Below, in pieces: positions 26,117 through 34,650 of a DNA stretch of 64,000 nt. The notes beneath the pieces are model-generated. The model was not told where the DNA came from. It searched no databases and saw nothing but the letters and a program-made list of their open reading frames with translations. Source of the stretch: Scatosoma sp045613545 (GTDB taxonomy: Bacteria; Bacillota; Clostridia; Christensenellales; Borkfalkiaceae); NCBI GenBank assembly GCA_045613545.1, contig JAZLBD010000009.1:124001-188000 (forward strand). The letters are read 5' to 3'. The translations under genes were made by a program, and so were the position numbers. Each line of letters opens with the position of its first letter. The first letter of the stretch is position 1.

Positions 26117-28015
26117 TTATACGTCTATGACCGATACAACGATCAGAGGCGATTGTTTCGTCTTTTTGTATAAATAGTTTCTAAGCGCCTTTCGAACGCA
26201 AATGCAAAGCTCGTCTTTGTTCCCCTTTTCATAGTCGTAGGAGGCGATTGCTTTTTCGACGACCTGTTTGATATCCTTGTCCTCAGAAAGGACGAACCCT
26301 CTGCTTTGAATGATGGGGTCGTTGATCACGTAGTTACCCGTGACCGCAAGGGAAACGATAAAAATCCCGTCCGCCGACATACGGAGGCGGTCTTTCATAA
26401 CCTCGCTCGTTCCGTAATCCTCAACTCCGTCGCCATCGATGAGCCTCGTGCCTGCGGTGAAATTCTCGCCGAATTTCATCGTGCGATCGGTCAGCTCGAC
26501 ACAGTTCCCGATTTCCGTAATCAAGATATTTTGCTCTTTCATACCAAGGCTTTGCGCAAGCAAGGAATGGCGTTTCAAATGCCGATATTCGCCGTGCACG
26601 GGAATAAAGAATTTCGGTTTCAAAAGGGTGTGCAAGACCTTGTGTTCCTCTTGGCACGCATGCCCCGAAACGTGGATACGCTCCAAGCTTTCGTAAATCA
26701 CGCTCGCGCCCTTTTTATAGAGGTTGTTGATGACGCGATACACCATTTTTTCATTCCCAGGGATCGGATTTGCCGAGATGATGATCGTGTCGTTTGCACC
26801 GATAACCACCTTATTGAAATCTCCACAAGCCATACGCGTGAGCGCGCTCATTGGTTCGCCTTGCGTACCCGTCGAAATAACCAAAATTTCGTGGTCAAAG
26901 TAGTCTTTAATCTTTTCGATATCAATCAAAAGACCGTCGGGAATTTTTAATTCGCCGATTTTACACGCCGCCTCTAGCACTTTGAACATACTCCGTCCCG
27001 AAAGGGCGACTTTCCGTTTGTATTTTTTCGCCAAATCAATGATTTGTTGCAAGCGATGCACGTTCGAGGCGAACGTAGCGATGATAAGACGTCTCGTCGC
27101 GTGTTCGGAAAAGAGATGATCGAGGGTAGTTCCTACCACCGCTTCGCTCATCGTGTAGCCTTGCCGTTCAATGTTCGTCGATTCGCCCATATAGAGCAAA
27201 ACGCCACCTCGACCGATCTCGGAGATCCTCGAAAAGTCGATGGATTCACCTGCAACGGGCGTCATATCAATCTTAAAATCCCCGCTGTGATAAATAATCC
27301 CGTATGGGGTTTTAATCGAAAAGGCAACGGCGCCCGAAATCGAGTGGTTTACGTTGATAAATTCCACTTCAAACACGCCTGCCTTAATTGTTTCGCCCGG
27401 TTTTACCACCCGTTCCACCACGTTTTGTACGCGGTGTTCTTGGATTTTATTATCGGCGAGCATAAGGGTAAGCTTCGTCCCGTAAATCGGCGTTTCTTCG
27501 CGGATTTCTTTCATTAAATACGGAAGTCCGCCGATATGATCCTCGTGTCCGTGCGTTAAGAACACGCCTCGAATTTTATCCTTGTTTTGTACGAGATAAC
27601 TGATATCAGGCACGACGAGGTCGATGCCCGGCATATCTTCCGTAGGGAAAGAAAGTCCTGCGTCGATGACGATGATATCGTTTCCGTACTCGATCGCCGT
27701 CATATTTTTTCCCACTTCGCCAACCCCGCCGAAAAATAGGATTCGAACGGGTTTTTTCTTCGTGGATTTACGTTCCTTAGTCGCTTTTTCTGCGACGGGC
27801 GTCGAAACCGATTGGCGCGAGGTTTTGCGCGCGTGTTTTTCTTTTCTTTCCGCGGGTTTTTTCTCCGTTTCCGCCTGACGGAGGGGTTTCGCGTCCATTA
27901 AAGTGCCTGTCCCTTTCCCAAGCCGTTTTTGTGTACGTTTAGGCTTTTTCATCGGTGTTTGCACGATTTTCGCCTTCCTCCGCGCGGGAGAGAGGCTTGT
28001 CTTTTTTTCGTTCAC
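26117..28015 (-). CDS. rnj: Ribonuclease J with long basic N-terminal extension
   Basis: A 632-residue metallo-beta-lactamase/beta-CASP ribonuclease that performs 5'-3' exonucleolytic and endonucleolytic mRNA decay. HGHEDHIGG, then HSISGAVAFS, HSGDFKIDMTP and the beta-CASP plus C-terminal domains are all present. About 85 residues rich in Lys, Arg, Thr and Pro precede the catalytic start at ILFFGGVGEVGKNM; Bacillus RNase J1 lacks this tail. The start codon is GTG, ten bases after AAGGAG, and a hairpin lies just upstream. It opens an eight-gene run down to 18318. Confidence 0.93.
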   Translation of the reverse strand: MNEKKTSLSPARRKAKIVQTPMKKPKRTQKRLGKGTGTLMDAKPLRQAETEKKPAERKEKHARKTSRQSVSTPVAEKATKERKSTKKKPVRILFFGGVGEVGKNMTAIEYGNDIIVIDAGLSFPTEDMPGIDLVVPDISYLVQNKDKIRGVFLTHGHEDHIGGLPYLMKEIREETPIYGTKLTLMLADNKIQEHRVQNVVERVVKPGETIKAGVFEVEFINVNHSISGAVAFSIKTPYGIIYHSGDFKIDMTPVAGESIDFSRISEIGRGGVLLYMGESTNIERQGYTMSEAVVGTTLDHLFSEHATRRLIIATFASNVHRLQQIIDLAKKYKRKVALSGRSMFKVLEAACKIGELKIPDGLLIDIEKIKDYFDHEILVISTGTQGEPMSALTRMACGDFNKVVIGANDTIIISANPIPGNEKMVYRVINNLYKKGASVIYESLERIHVSGHACQEEHKVLHTLLKPKFFIPVHGEYRHLKRHSLLAQSLGMKEQNILITEIGNCVELTDRTMKFGENFTAGTRLIDGDGVEDYGTSEVMKDRLRMSADGIFIVSLAVTGNYVINDPIIQSRGFVLSEDKDIKQVVEKAIASYDYEKGNKDELCICVRKALRNYLYKKTKQSPLIVVSVIDV

Positions 28016-28032
28016 TATATATTTTCTCCTTA

Positions 28033-28051
28033 TAGAGGATTTTCCCCTCTA
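28033..28051 (-). promoter_or_regulatory. Hairpin directly before the rnj ribosome site
   Basis: Minus-strand TAGAGG pairs with CCTCTA around a 7-base loop, ending 3 bases before AAGGAG. It could affect translation start or 5'-end decay; the role is inferred from position only. Confidence 0.4.
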
Positions 28052-28061
28052 ATTATGAAAC

Positions 28062-28094
28062 GGAGAGCCGAAAATGATACATTATCAGCTCTCC
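28062..28094 (-). terminator. Terminator-like hairpin after the DYD-repeat gene
   Basis: Minus-strand GGAGAGC pairs with GCTCTCC, with an inner TGATAATGTATCA element. The tail GTTTCAT is poor in T, so ending may be partial and rnj may be reached by read-through; no clear sigma-A promoter lies between it and rnj. Confidence 0.5.
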
Positions 28095-28115
28095 CTTCGT
28101 ATTTTTTTGAAATTT

Positions 28116-30077
28116 TTAGAAATTCAAAGAAACTTTCTTTTCTTTCGTCACTTTAATCAAGCCTTCGTCAATGAGCTCTTTGGTGGAGGCGTAAGAGAAT
28201 TGTTCTTGGTAATCCTCTTCCATATACTTCTCGTTCTTTTGCGCTTGCAATTTTTCCGCAAGAATGTTAATCAAGCGAACCGCTCGCTTTGCGCCCGTCT
28301 CACTCTTTACTTTAATCATAAACGGCGTCGAAGCGTAAGCTTTTTGCTCGCCCACGTTCTTTTGATGGTATACCGTTTGCTTGTATTCCTCGTTTTCGGG
28401 ATCAAGCGCTATGTAGAAACACAACGTTTTTCCGTTGATGCCGAGTTTTGCAACCGTATCGCGACCGTAGTTGAAACGATCACCGTGCCAGCTCACGTTC
28501 GAATTCAAACGTTTGAAAGAAACCAGCGCGTTCTTGATCTTGCTATAATACCCTTTAACGTCGGGACTGCTTTGACGAAGTTTCGCAGTGAAACTTCTCT
28601 TCAAACGGATTACCAACCCGTTTTCCGCATCGACGAGTTGATTGGAATCGTCGTAGTCGATTTCTTCAAGGTTGGATTCCGCAACGGCAAGTTCTTCCGT
28701 CTTCGGCTCTTCTACAACGGACGTTTCTTCCACGACTTCTTCCACCACTTCTTCCACGGTTTCTTGCGTTTCTTTTACGAGCACCGTCGAACCAAGTTTT
28801 TCCGCAACTGCATTTGCGATCATTTCCGCGCCGTTTTCATCAATCAGCACTTCGTAGTTCGCCTCGGGAATACGATCGGCAAGCTCTTGCGCCAAAAGCG
28901 CGTAATCTACTTCTACCTTTTCGGGAGCGGGAACGACCACTCTCTCAGCGATCGCTTGCACGCCAGCCTCGTCCACTACCACGTCGTAAGCGGGAGCTTC
29001 AGCCGTAGGAAGTTGGAGCTTTTGCGCCACTTTTTCCGCCAACAAATCGTAGTCGATCGGTTCGGGTTGTACGGGAGCAGGCATTTTTTGAAGAACCGCC
29101 GTCGCAATTTTTTCCACGAGTGCGTTTTCGTCGATGCCACCACCCAAACGGCTATAATCAATTTTTTCCGGATAAGGAAGGCTTTCCACCACCTTTTCCG
29201 TCGTGCGATCTACGACTCTGTCGTAATCGAATTTATCGTTTTGAGGAATCGCGCTTAAAATACGGTCGAGCGAAAATTCCGTCGCTAAAAGAATACCAAT
29301 CTTTTCAAGAACGTTTTCGCTCACTTCTTCTACGATGCGCGTATAGTCCACGTTTTCCGGAACGGGAATAGCGGATACGGCATCGAGAACTTCTTTGCTA
29401 TGTACCGAAACGCTCGCCTCCGTCTTTTCCGCTACGCTTTCTGCAATGCGGTCGTAATCGACGTCCTCGGGCGCGGGGATAGAACCAATCACGCTGTTTT
29501 TCACGGCTTCGGCGATCGCGTCCGCTTCCGACTCTGCTTTCTTGGGCAATGCGGAAACGATTTTTTCCTTTAACGTTTCGGCGATCGCGTCGTAATCGGT
29601 ATTGGATTTATTGTCGATTTCCGCAAGCTTTTCTTCCAACACTTTCAAAGCTTCGTCGAGTTTATCAAGCGCGGCGACTTTTTCTTCTACCGAAGTGAGT
29701 TTTTTATCAAGTTGACCGTTCAAAATATCTACGAGTTCTTCGTAGATCATTTGATTTTGTTGATAAGAGTATTTGATTTCGGTGGAGCTTAATTCAAGTT
29801 TTTTCGTGAGCGCATCTTCGGTCGCTTTTTGCAAAGCGCAAAGATCTTGTTTTAATTTTTCAATGGTCGTCGTTGCATCTTCGCGAAGAGAACCATACGC
29901 CTTGTTCGTGTGTTCTTCCAACTCTTTATAAAAGGAACTTGTTTGCACGGAAGAATATTTCAATTCGTCTTTAATTTGCTTTTTAAGTACCTTCAAGTCG
30001 TAAGAGATTCCGTTGTAGAGCCCTTCGATCATAAGCGCCGTTTCATTTCCACGTGTTGCATTCGGATTTCTACCCAT
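28116..30077 (-). CDS. DYD-repeat helical protein with C-terminal domain of unknown function
   Basis: A 653-residue protein I cannot name. Residues 25-155 are charged, heptad-like and probably coiled coil. Residues 160-430 hold seven or eight degenerate units of the kind P-x-PE-x-(V/I)DYDR(I/V)AE-x-VAEK at 22-46-residue spacing. A Glu/Val-rich linker (440-475) follows. Residues 490-610 (LKRSFTAKL, KGYYSKIKNALVSFKR, GRDTVAKLGINGKTLCFYIALDP) resemble a small domain common in Clostridia and Mollicutes proteins of unknown role. I chose ATG 30077 over 30092 because the GAGGAG ribosome site overlaps the earlier ATG. No signal peptide or membrane helix is seen. It has its own sigma-A promoter. Confidence 0.75.
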   Translation of the reverse strand: MGRNPNATRGNETALMIEGLYNGISYDLKVLKKQIKDELKYSSVQTSSFYKELEEHTNKAYGSLREDATTTIEKLKQDLCALQKATEDALTKKLELSSTEIKYSYQQNQMIYEELVDILNGQLDKKLTSVEEKVAALDKLDEALKVLEEKLAEIDNKSNTDYDAIAETLKEKIVSALPKKAESEADAIAEAVKNSVIGSIPAPEDVDYDRIAESVAEKTEASVSVHSKEVLDAVSAIPVPENVDYTRIVEEVSENVLEKIGILLATEFSLDRILSAIPQNDKFDYDRVVDRTTEKVVESLPYPEKIDYSRLGGGIDENALVEKIATAVLQKMPAPVQPEPIDYDLLAEKVAQKLQLPTAEAPAYDVVVDEAGVQAIAERVVVPAPEKVEVDYALLAQELADRIPEANYEVLIDENGAEMIANAVAEKLGSTVLVKETQETVEEVVEEVVEETSVVEEPKTEELAVAESNLEEIDYDDSNQLVDAENGLVIRLKRSFTAKLRQSSPDVKGYYSKIKNALVSFKRLNSNVSWHGDRFNYGRDTVAKLGINGKTLCFYIALDPENEEYKQTVYHQKNVGEQKAYASTPFMIKVKSETGAKRAVRLINILAEKLQAQKNEKYMEEDYQEQFSYASTKELIDEGLIKVTKEKKVSLNF

Positions 30078-30170
30078 TTCTTTACTCCTCATTCTTATTC
30101 TAGTTAAATAATCAATTATTTCGATAAAATTCGGTCGAAAGAACGATTGACGTTATTTTACCTCTTTTGC

Positions 30171-30199
30171 ATTATAACATATTTTCCCTGTTAGGTCAA
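30171..30199 (-). promoter_or_regulatory. Sigma-A promoter of the DYD-repeat gene
   Basis: TTGACC (30199-30194), 17 bases, TATAAT (30176-30171), about 95 bases before the chosen start. The leader in between shows nothing else clear. Confidence 0.8.
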
Positions 30200-30283
30200 G
30201 GGTTTGACAAAAAAAATCTTCATTTTTTCGCTAAAAACACAATATTTCGCTTGGTTTTTACGCGTGTACGGCGCGGAAAGCAA

Positions 30284-30313
30284 GAAAGCGCGACGTTTTT
30301 TCGCCACGCTCTC
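30284..30313 (-). terminator. Terminator-like hairpin after the 55-residue ORF
   Basis: A 12-pair stem (three U-G pairs) with a loop of six As, GAGAGCGTGGCG with CGTCGCGCTTTC, followed by TTGCTTTCC. It probably ends the spoIVA transcript. Confidence 0.6.
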
Positions 30314-30326
30314 TTGTATATCTCTC

Positions 30327-30494
30327 TCATTGATACTTTTTCCCTTTTTTAGGATCGCTAAACACGACGTCGTCCCAAACCTCTTCATATCCATTAGTCG
30401 GCTCTGCCTCTTTTAACGACATCACGTATTCGGCGTATTCCGTCTCCGTTATTTTTTGCACCTTTTCTTTCTTGCGTTTTGCTGATTTACTCAT
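30327..30494 (-). CDS. Small basic-to-acidic hypothetical protein, 55 residues
   Basis: A short ORF below usual size cut-offs. A strong AGAGGTG ribosome site ends 4 bases before the ATG, and the codon pattern is like its neighbours. The product begins SKSAKRKKEKVQK, continues with an acidic part (TETEYAEYVMSLKEAE, EEVWDDVVF) and ends KKGKKYQ. It lies 60 bases after spoIVA and before a hairpin, so it is likely the last gene of the spoIVA transcript and may be made during sporulation. I recognise no family. Confidence 0.6.
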   Translation of the reverse strand: MSKSAKRKKEKVQKITETEYAEYVMSLKEAEPTNGYEEVWDDVVFSDPKKGKKYQ

Positions 30495-30553
30495 ATTTCA
30501 CCTCTACAAAAAGATCTGTAAAAAGTATGAGCGTCCTCCATCGTTTTTATACC

Positions 30554-32020
30554 TCAAAGCAAAATACAAATCACTCCGCCACGGCCCTCGTTGACGATAC
30601 GAGTGATCGTTCTTCGCATCTTTTTCTTCACTTCCGCAGGCATATTCTCCGTTTTCTTTTCTAGCTCATAGGAAAGCAGTTCTCTCAAATTCTTGCCGAA
30701 AATATTCGTATTCCAAATTTCCTGATCTCCGCTTTCAAATTGCGAAAGCACGTCTGTGGCAAACGCCTCGCCCTGTTGTTTTGCCCCTACGATCGGACTC
30801 ACCGTTCCCGTCACGTCGATTTTTACGATTTGATAGCTCGGCGCAACCCCCCTGAAACGAACGCCATAGCCCGTTCCTTTTTTGAAAAGTTTGGGTTCCT
30901 CCAACTCCATTTCTTCCGCACACGGCTCTACGACGCCGTAGCCCGTTTCTTTCGCCTCCTCGAACGCTTTGTTAAGTCGCTCGCAACTTCGTTTCGTCTT
31001 AGCAAGACTCGTCACGTAGCGCATAAGCTTGTCGTCGTCCGATAAATCCTCTCCACATTCTTCCCCCAAAACCTCGTGAAATAGCCCGTCTCTTGGCAAA
31101 AGCTCCATTTTTACAACCCCTTTCCCAAGATCGAATTCCACGTTCCCGTTTTCCGTAAAATCCCCTCGACGCAACGCTTTTTCAAGCAGTTCGCAGTCTT
31201 TCATTTTTTGTACTTTCGGCGCTAGTTTCTTCAAGTCTTCTAAAAGGGTCACAATGATCCGACTCTCTTTCCCCAGCGAGCGAATCCAAGCAGGGAAGCA
31301 AATGTCCACCCGTTGTACGGGGAATTCGAAAAGCACTTTTTGTAAAAGTGTTCCGAAATCCCTTTTATCCATCTCTTCGACGTTGATAGCAACGACGGTC
31401 ACCCCGTATTTTTCTTGGAGGGACGCCCGAAGTTCTTCGCTTTCCGTAGGGTATTTACAGTTGAGCAAAACGATAAACGGTTTTTGGAGCGCGGAAAGCT
31501 CTTCCACCGTCCGTTCTTCCGCTTCTACGTACGACTCTCTCGGCAGATCCGTGATACTTCCGTCCGTCGTCATTAAAAACGCCACCGTCGAATGATCGCG
31601 AATCACCTTTTGCGTTCCTAGGATCGCCGCCTCGTCAAACGGTATAGCCTCTTCGTTCCACGGCGTTTTTACAAGGCGCGGTTTACCCTCTTCTTCAAAC
31701 CCCGTCGCGCCAAGAACGGGGAAACCCACGCAGTCGACGAGGCGAACAGAGGCTTTCATCCCTTCTTTGACTTGAATTTGCGCGCTTTTGGAGGGGACGA
31801 ACTTCGGTTCCGTAGTCATAATCGTCTTTCCAAACGCAGATTGAGGCAACTCGTCTACCATTCTCTTTTTTTGCGAGGTTTCGACGTAAGGAATAACGAA
31901 TTTTTCCATAAATCGCTTGATAAAAGTAGATTTTCCCGTCCGCACAGGCCCGACTACGCCGATATAAATATCGCCATCCGTTCGCTGGGCGATATCTTCG
32001 TATAAGCTGTTTTCTTTCAT
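30554..32020 (-). CDS. spoIVA: Stage IV sporulation protein A (coat morphogenetic ATPase)
   Basis: SpoIVA polymerises on the forespore surface, using ATP, to form the coat basement layer. The 488-residue product matches the Bacillus length (492) when started at ATG 32020, which follows a GGGAGG site; an upstream in-frame ATG at 32077 lacks one. The P-loop GPVRTGKSTFIKRFME lies near residue 27, with the downstream family segments RMVDELPQSAFGKTIMTTEP and LVDCVGFPV, and the C-terminal tail ends GGVICILL, typical of the membrane-contact end. A sigma-E-like promoter lies at 32093-32121. Confidence 0.96.
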   Translation of the reverse strand: MKENSLYEDIAQRTDGDIYIGVVGPVRTGKSTFIKRFMEKFVIPYVETSQKKRMVDELPQSAFGKTIMTTEPKFVPSKSAQIQVKEGMKASVRLVDCVGFPVLGATGFEEEGKPRLVKTPWNEEAIPFDEAAILGTQKVIRDHSTVAFLMTTDGSITDLPRESYVEAEERTVEELSALQKPFIVLLNCKYPTESEELRASLQEKYGVTVVAINVEEMDKRDFGTLLQKVLFEFPVQRVDICFPAWIRSLGKESRIIVTLLEDLKKLAPKVQKMKDCELLEKALRRGDFTENGNVEFDLGKGVVKMELLPRDGLFHEVLGEECGEDLSDDDKLMRYVTSLAKTKRSCERLNKAFEEAKETGYGVVEPCAEEMELEEPKLFKKGTGYGVRFRGVAPSYQIVKIDVTGTVSPIVGAKQQGEAFATDVLSQFESGDQEIWNTNIFGKNLRELLSYELEKKTENMPAEVKKKMRRTITRIVNEGRGGVICILL

Positions 32021-32061
32021 ATAGACCTCCCGTTTTTTAGCGGGAAAGGTGCTTTTTTGCA

Positions 32062-32105
32062 TAAAAAATCCCCGCATTTTTCAGTTTGTTCTACTGTATG
32101 CGAGG
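32062..32105 (-). terminator. Terminator between the HEAT-like gene and spoIVA
   Basis: Minus-strand CCTCGCAT pairs with ATGCGGGG, with an inner CAGT-ACTG stem, then ATTTTTTAT. It ends the upstream five-gene operon and overlaps the candidate spoIVA promoter. Confidence 0.8.
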
Positions 32106-32121
32106 AAAGTATATTTTATTC
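32093..32121 (-). promoter_or_regulatory. Candidate sigma-E promoter of spoIVA
   Basis: GAATAAA (32121-32115), 14 bases, CATACAGT (32100-32093). This matches the sigma-E -35/-10 pattern and spacing, and spoIVA belongs to the sigma-E regulon in Bacillus. The start point near 32086 leaves a leader of about 65 bases and skips the 5' arm of the overlapping terminator. Confidence 0.6.
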
Positions 32122-32131
32122 TATTTTTTTA

Positions 32132-32962
32132 TTATTGAATGAGCGAAAAGCCCTCTTTTTCCGACGCTTTTCCCACGAGTTGGAAATCGTTATCGCCCGA
32201 AAAATCACGAGGCTCGTCGTATTGACCGCCGAGCGCTTCGATCGCAAATTTTAATTCTTGGAACTCCACGAAACCAATCGACCGATCCTCAATTTTTTTG
32301 AGCAAATGGTCAAGCGCGCGTTCGTCGCCGTAGGAAGCGAGGTAGCCGGCGCGAAGAGAAGTTTCCTGCTCGTTTTTCGCGCTCAAAAACGCGGAGAGCA
32401 GGGTTTCGTACACCTCGTCCGATCTTTCTTTTACTTTGGAGAGAATTTCTAGCATACTCTCTTGTTCGCGCCCGTCTCGGTAGGCGTCTAAAACTTTGCC
32501 TTTCAGCTCGTCCGCCCTTGCTTTTAACTGATCGACCGCCAAATCTTTAACTTCCGCGCCGTAGTGATTGCTCAAAACGATGGAAAAATACCGATCGGTT
32601 GCCAAGGCGTTTGCGCCGATTAAATTGATTGCGTAAGAAACGGTTTCTTCGTTGTTCGATTCAAGCAAAGGCAAAAGCTGATCCACCTCTTTTCTACCCT
32701 CCACCTCTTCGCATAAAAACTCGGAGACGGGAACGTTTTCCAAAAGGTGTTCTTTTAACGTTTCCACAAGCTCGCTCGTGGACATTTTTGCGTAATATTC
32801 TTTAGGGGTACAGCCGACTTTTTTAATTTTCGTGTCGCCGAATTTTTTATAGAGCTTAGGGATCAAATTTTCCCACTGTTTTTCGGTATATTTCCCCTTG
32901 TTTTTTTCCATATATTCCGTCAACTTTTCATCGAACATTCCGTCAAAGTCAATTGCTTTCAT
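32132..32962 (-). CDS. HEAT-like helical repeat protein
   Basis: A 276-residue soluble protein of unknown function, almost wholly alpha-helical and acidic. Paired-helix segments such as VDQLLPLLESNNEETVSYAI, ALDHLLKKIEDR and AVDQL-like stretches suggest HEAT-type repeats over residues 75-250. The N-terminus (FDEKLTEYMEKNKGKYTEKQ) resembles a short helical cap. It lies 12 bases after a TPR protein and is the last gene of a five-gene operon. No catalytic motif, signal peptide or membrane segment is seen. Confidence 0.65.
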   Translation of the reverse strand: MKAIDFDGMFDEKLTEYMEKNKGKYTEKQWENLIPKLYKKFGDTKIKKVGCTPKEYYAKMSTSELVETLKEHLLENVPVSEFLCEEVEGRKEVDQLLPLLESNNEETVSYAINLIGANALATDRYFSIVLSNHYGAEVKDLAVDQLKARADELKGKVLDAYRDGREQESMLEILSKVKERSDEVYETLLSAFLSAKNEQETSLRAGYLASYGDERALDHLLKKIEDRSIGFVEFQELKFAIEALGGQYDEPRDFSGDNDFQLVGKASEKEGFSLIQ

Positions 32963-32974
32963 AATATATTCCTC

Positions 32975-34648
32975 TCAATTAGATAAATGCTTCGCCATAA
33001 TCAAATCCACCGTAGCCTCGTCTGCATCAAGCAAGGGCGCGACTTTTTGCAAGCTCGTGCCAAGTTCTTTAAGGCCCGAAAGAAGATAGATCGCGCAAAC
33101 CAAGTCGTCTACATTTTCCGCAAGCTCCCAACACTCTTTTTCCTTAAACGTACGATAAAGGCTTTCCGTCGTTTTGCGAATTTTTTCTCCGTACGTTTCT
33201 TCCACGATCGCAAACTTGGACGCGCAAGATGCGTAAGCTTGTAGAAACGATCTTCTCTTGCGAACGCCAAGCGCTACTTTTTCCGTTTCTAGTTCTTTGT
33301 AGATATGACAAAACACCACGCCGAAATCGTTACTCTCGTTCCGCAGAAAAAGTAGGTATAAAACTTCCACTTTGAAGTAATCGCTCACTTCGTCGTCTAG
33401 CAAGACGTTGCGCAAAAAATCGTCCAATCGAGCCCGATCCGCCGCCAAAACCGCGAAGTATTGCAAGTCGTTTTCCATACCGTCCAGCTCGTCGAAGCAC
33501 CAAGTAAAATAACCTTCTTTCGCGAGAAATGAGCCGACGATTTCCGCCTCCGCTCTCGGCATTTTTTCCAGCGCGATTAGCTCTTGCATGCGACGTTTTT
33601 TCTCCTTTACCGGCAATTGGTAAAAATAACTGAGCTCCGGCGCCTTTTCGCTTGCCCCGTCCCTCCACAAACGAAGCTTTCGAAGATAATACTTCGCCAC
33701 TTCCGAATCGGGATAGACTTCGCACAAATTTTCAAGCGCGTCGATCGCACTTTCGAGTTTCCCCGATTTATAAGCGGAAACCGCCTTGAAATATAAGGTT
33801 TTCCCGTCGTTTGGAACCTCTTTATCTAATGCGAGGAAATGCTCAAACGCCTCGGCGTGCAATTCGTTTTCGCAAGCGACCGTCGCCACCTTAAACCGCT
33901 CCTCTCTCGTTTTCAAGGGCATTTCGTTTAACGTAAGCGCGATTTGTAAACTCTCTTCTTTTCGGTTTTGTTCGGTATAAACGGCAGAAAGGGTTGCAAG
34001 AAGCGGAACGTTGTTTTCATCCTCTTGTAGCCCCGACAAACAGCTGTTTTCCGCCGATGCAAAATCCCCCGACATGAGGTAGGCAACCGCCTCGATTTCC
34101 TTTGCTTTCGCGTATTCTTTCGAGCCGTTTTCTACCGACGATAGACACTCAATCGCACCTTTCAAATCGCCGTTTTTCAAAGCCAAACTTCCCTTTTTTG
34201 TCTCCTTAGTATAGTCGGCAAGTTGAGGCGGATAGACGAACCGAAAGGATTTTTCTTTCAAATCAATCATTTCGATCACCTCTCGCTTTTCCTCGCTGGT
34301 CAAAACGTCTTCCGCATCCATTAAACGCTTATAATAATACGCGGAAGCGCGATCGTCACCCTGCGCCAAAAAATTCACGGCAAGCCCTTCGTAAGCTTCT
34401 GGAAAATCCTCTACGGAACAACCGTCTAAAAAGCGAAACCATTGATTGATCGCCGAGGAGTGTAGCCTCATACTCTCGTAGATGTCGGCAAGCATAACCA
34501 GCGTATCCCCGTCCTCTCCGTATTCGTCGATCAAGCGGTGCAAAAGGCGAAGCGCGGAACGGAAATCTCCCTCCTCGCATCGCTTTCTTGCCTCGTTTTT
34601 CAACCGTCGCAAGCTGAAATCAATTTTTACTATTTTTCGATCTTCCAT
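32975..34648 (-). CDS. Tetratricopeptide-repeat protein
   Basis: A 557-residue soluble helical protein. TPR units are visible at about residues 22-60 (ALRLLHRLIDEYGEDGDTLVMLA), 150-230 (ALKNGDLKGAIECLSSV, YLMSGDFASAENSCLSGL) and 270-320 (YKSGKLESAIDALENLCEVYPDS). The C-terminal 200 residues are helical but not clearly TPR. Such proteins are scaffolds; the partner is unknown. It starts 2 bases after hslO and ends 12 bases before the HEAT-like gene, suggesting a shared role or at least shared expression. Confidence 0.75.
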   Translation of the reverse strand: MEDRKIVKIDFSLRRLKNEARKRCEEGDFRSALRLLHRLIDEYGEDGDTLVMLADIYESMRLHSSAINQWFRFLDGCSVEDFPEAYEGLAVNFLAQGDDRASAYYYKRLMDAEDVLTSEEKREVIEMIDLKEKSFRFVYPPQLADYTKETKKGSLALKNGDLKGAIECLSSVENGSKEYAKAKEIEAVAYLMSGDFASAENSCLSGLQEDENNVPLLATLSAVYTEQNRKEESLQIALTLNEMPLKTREERFKVATVACENELHAEAFEHFLALDKEVPNDGKTLYFKAVSAYKSGKLESAIDALENLCEVYPDSEVAKYYLRKLRLWRDGASEKAPELSYFYQLPVKEKKRRMQELIALEKMPRAEAEIVGSFLAKEGYFTWCFDELDGMENDLQYFAVLAADRARLDDFLRNVLLDDEVSDYFKVEVLYLLFLRNESNDFGVVFCHIYKELETEKVALGVRKRRSFLQAYASCASKFAIVEETYGEKIRKTTESLYRTFKEKECWELAENVDDLVCAIYLLSGLKELGTSLQKVAPLLDADEATVDLIMAKHLSN

Positions 34649-34650
34649 TC

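Noticed and set aside
28074..29258. 394-codon plus-strand ORF opposite the DYD-repeat gene
   Set aside because: A shadow rich in Phe/Arg caused by the repeated GAA/GCG codons on the other strand; the minus frame has promoter and ribosome site.
28640..29600. Possible tandem DNA repeats
   Set aside because: The units are degenerate at DNA level and only visible in protein; treated as protein repeats.
30191..30394. 67-codon minus-strand ORF downstream of spoIVA
   Set aside because: It overlaps the 55-codon ORF in another frame, has no ribosome site and spans the hairpin at 30284-30313.
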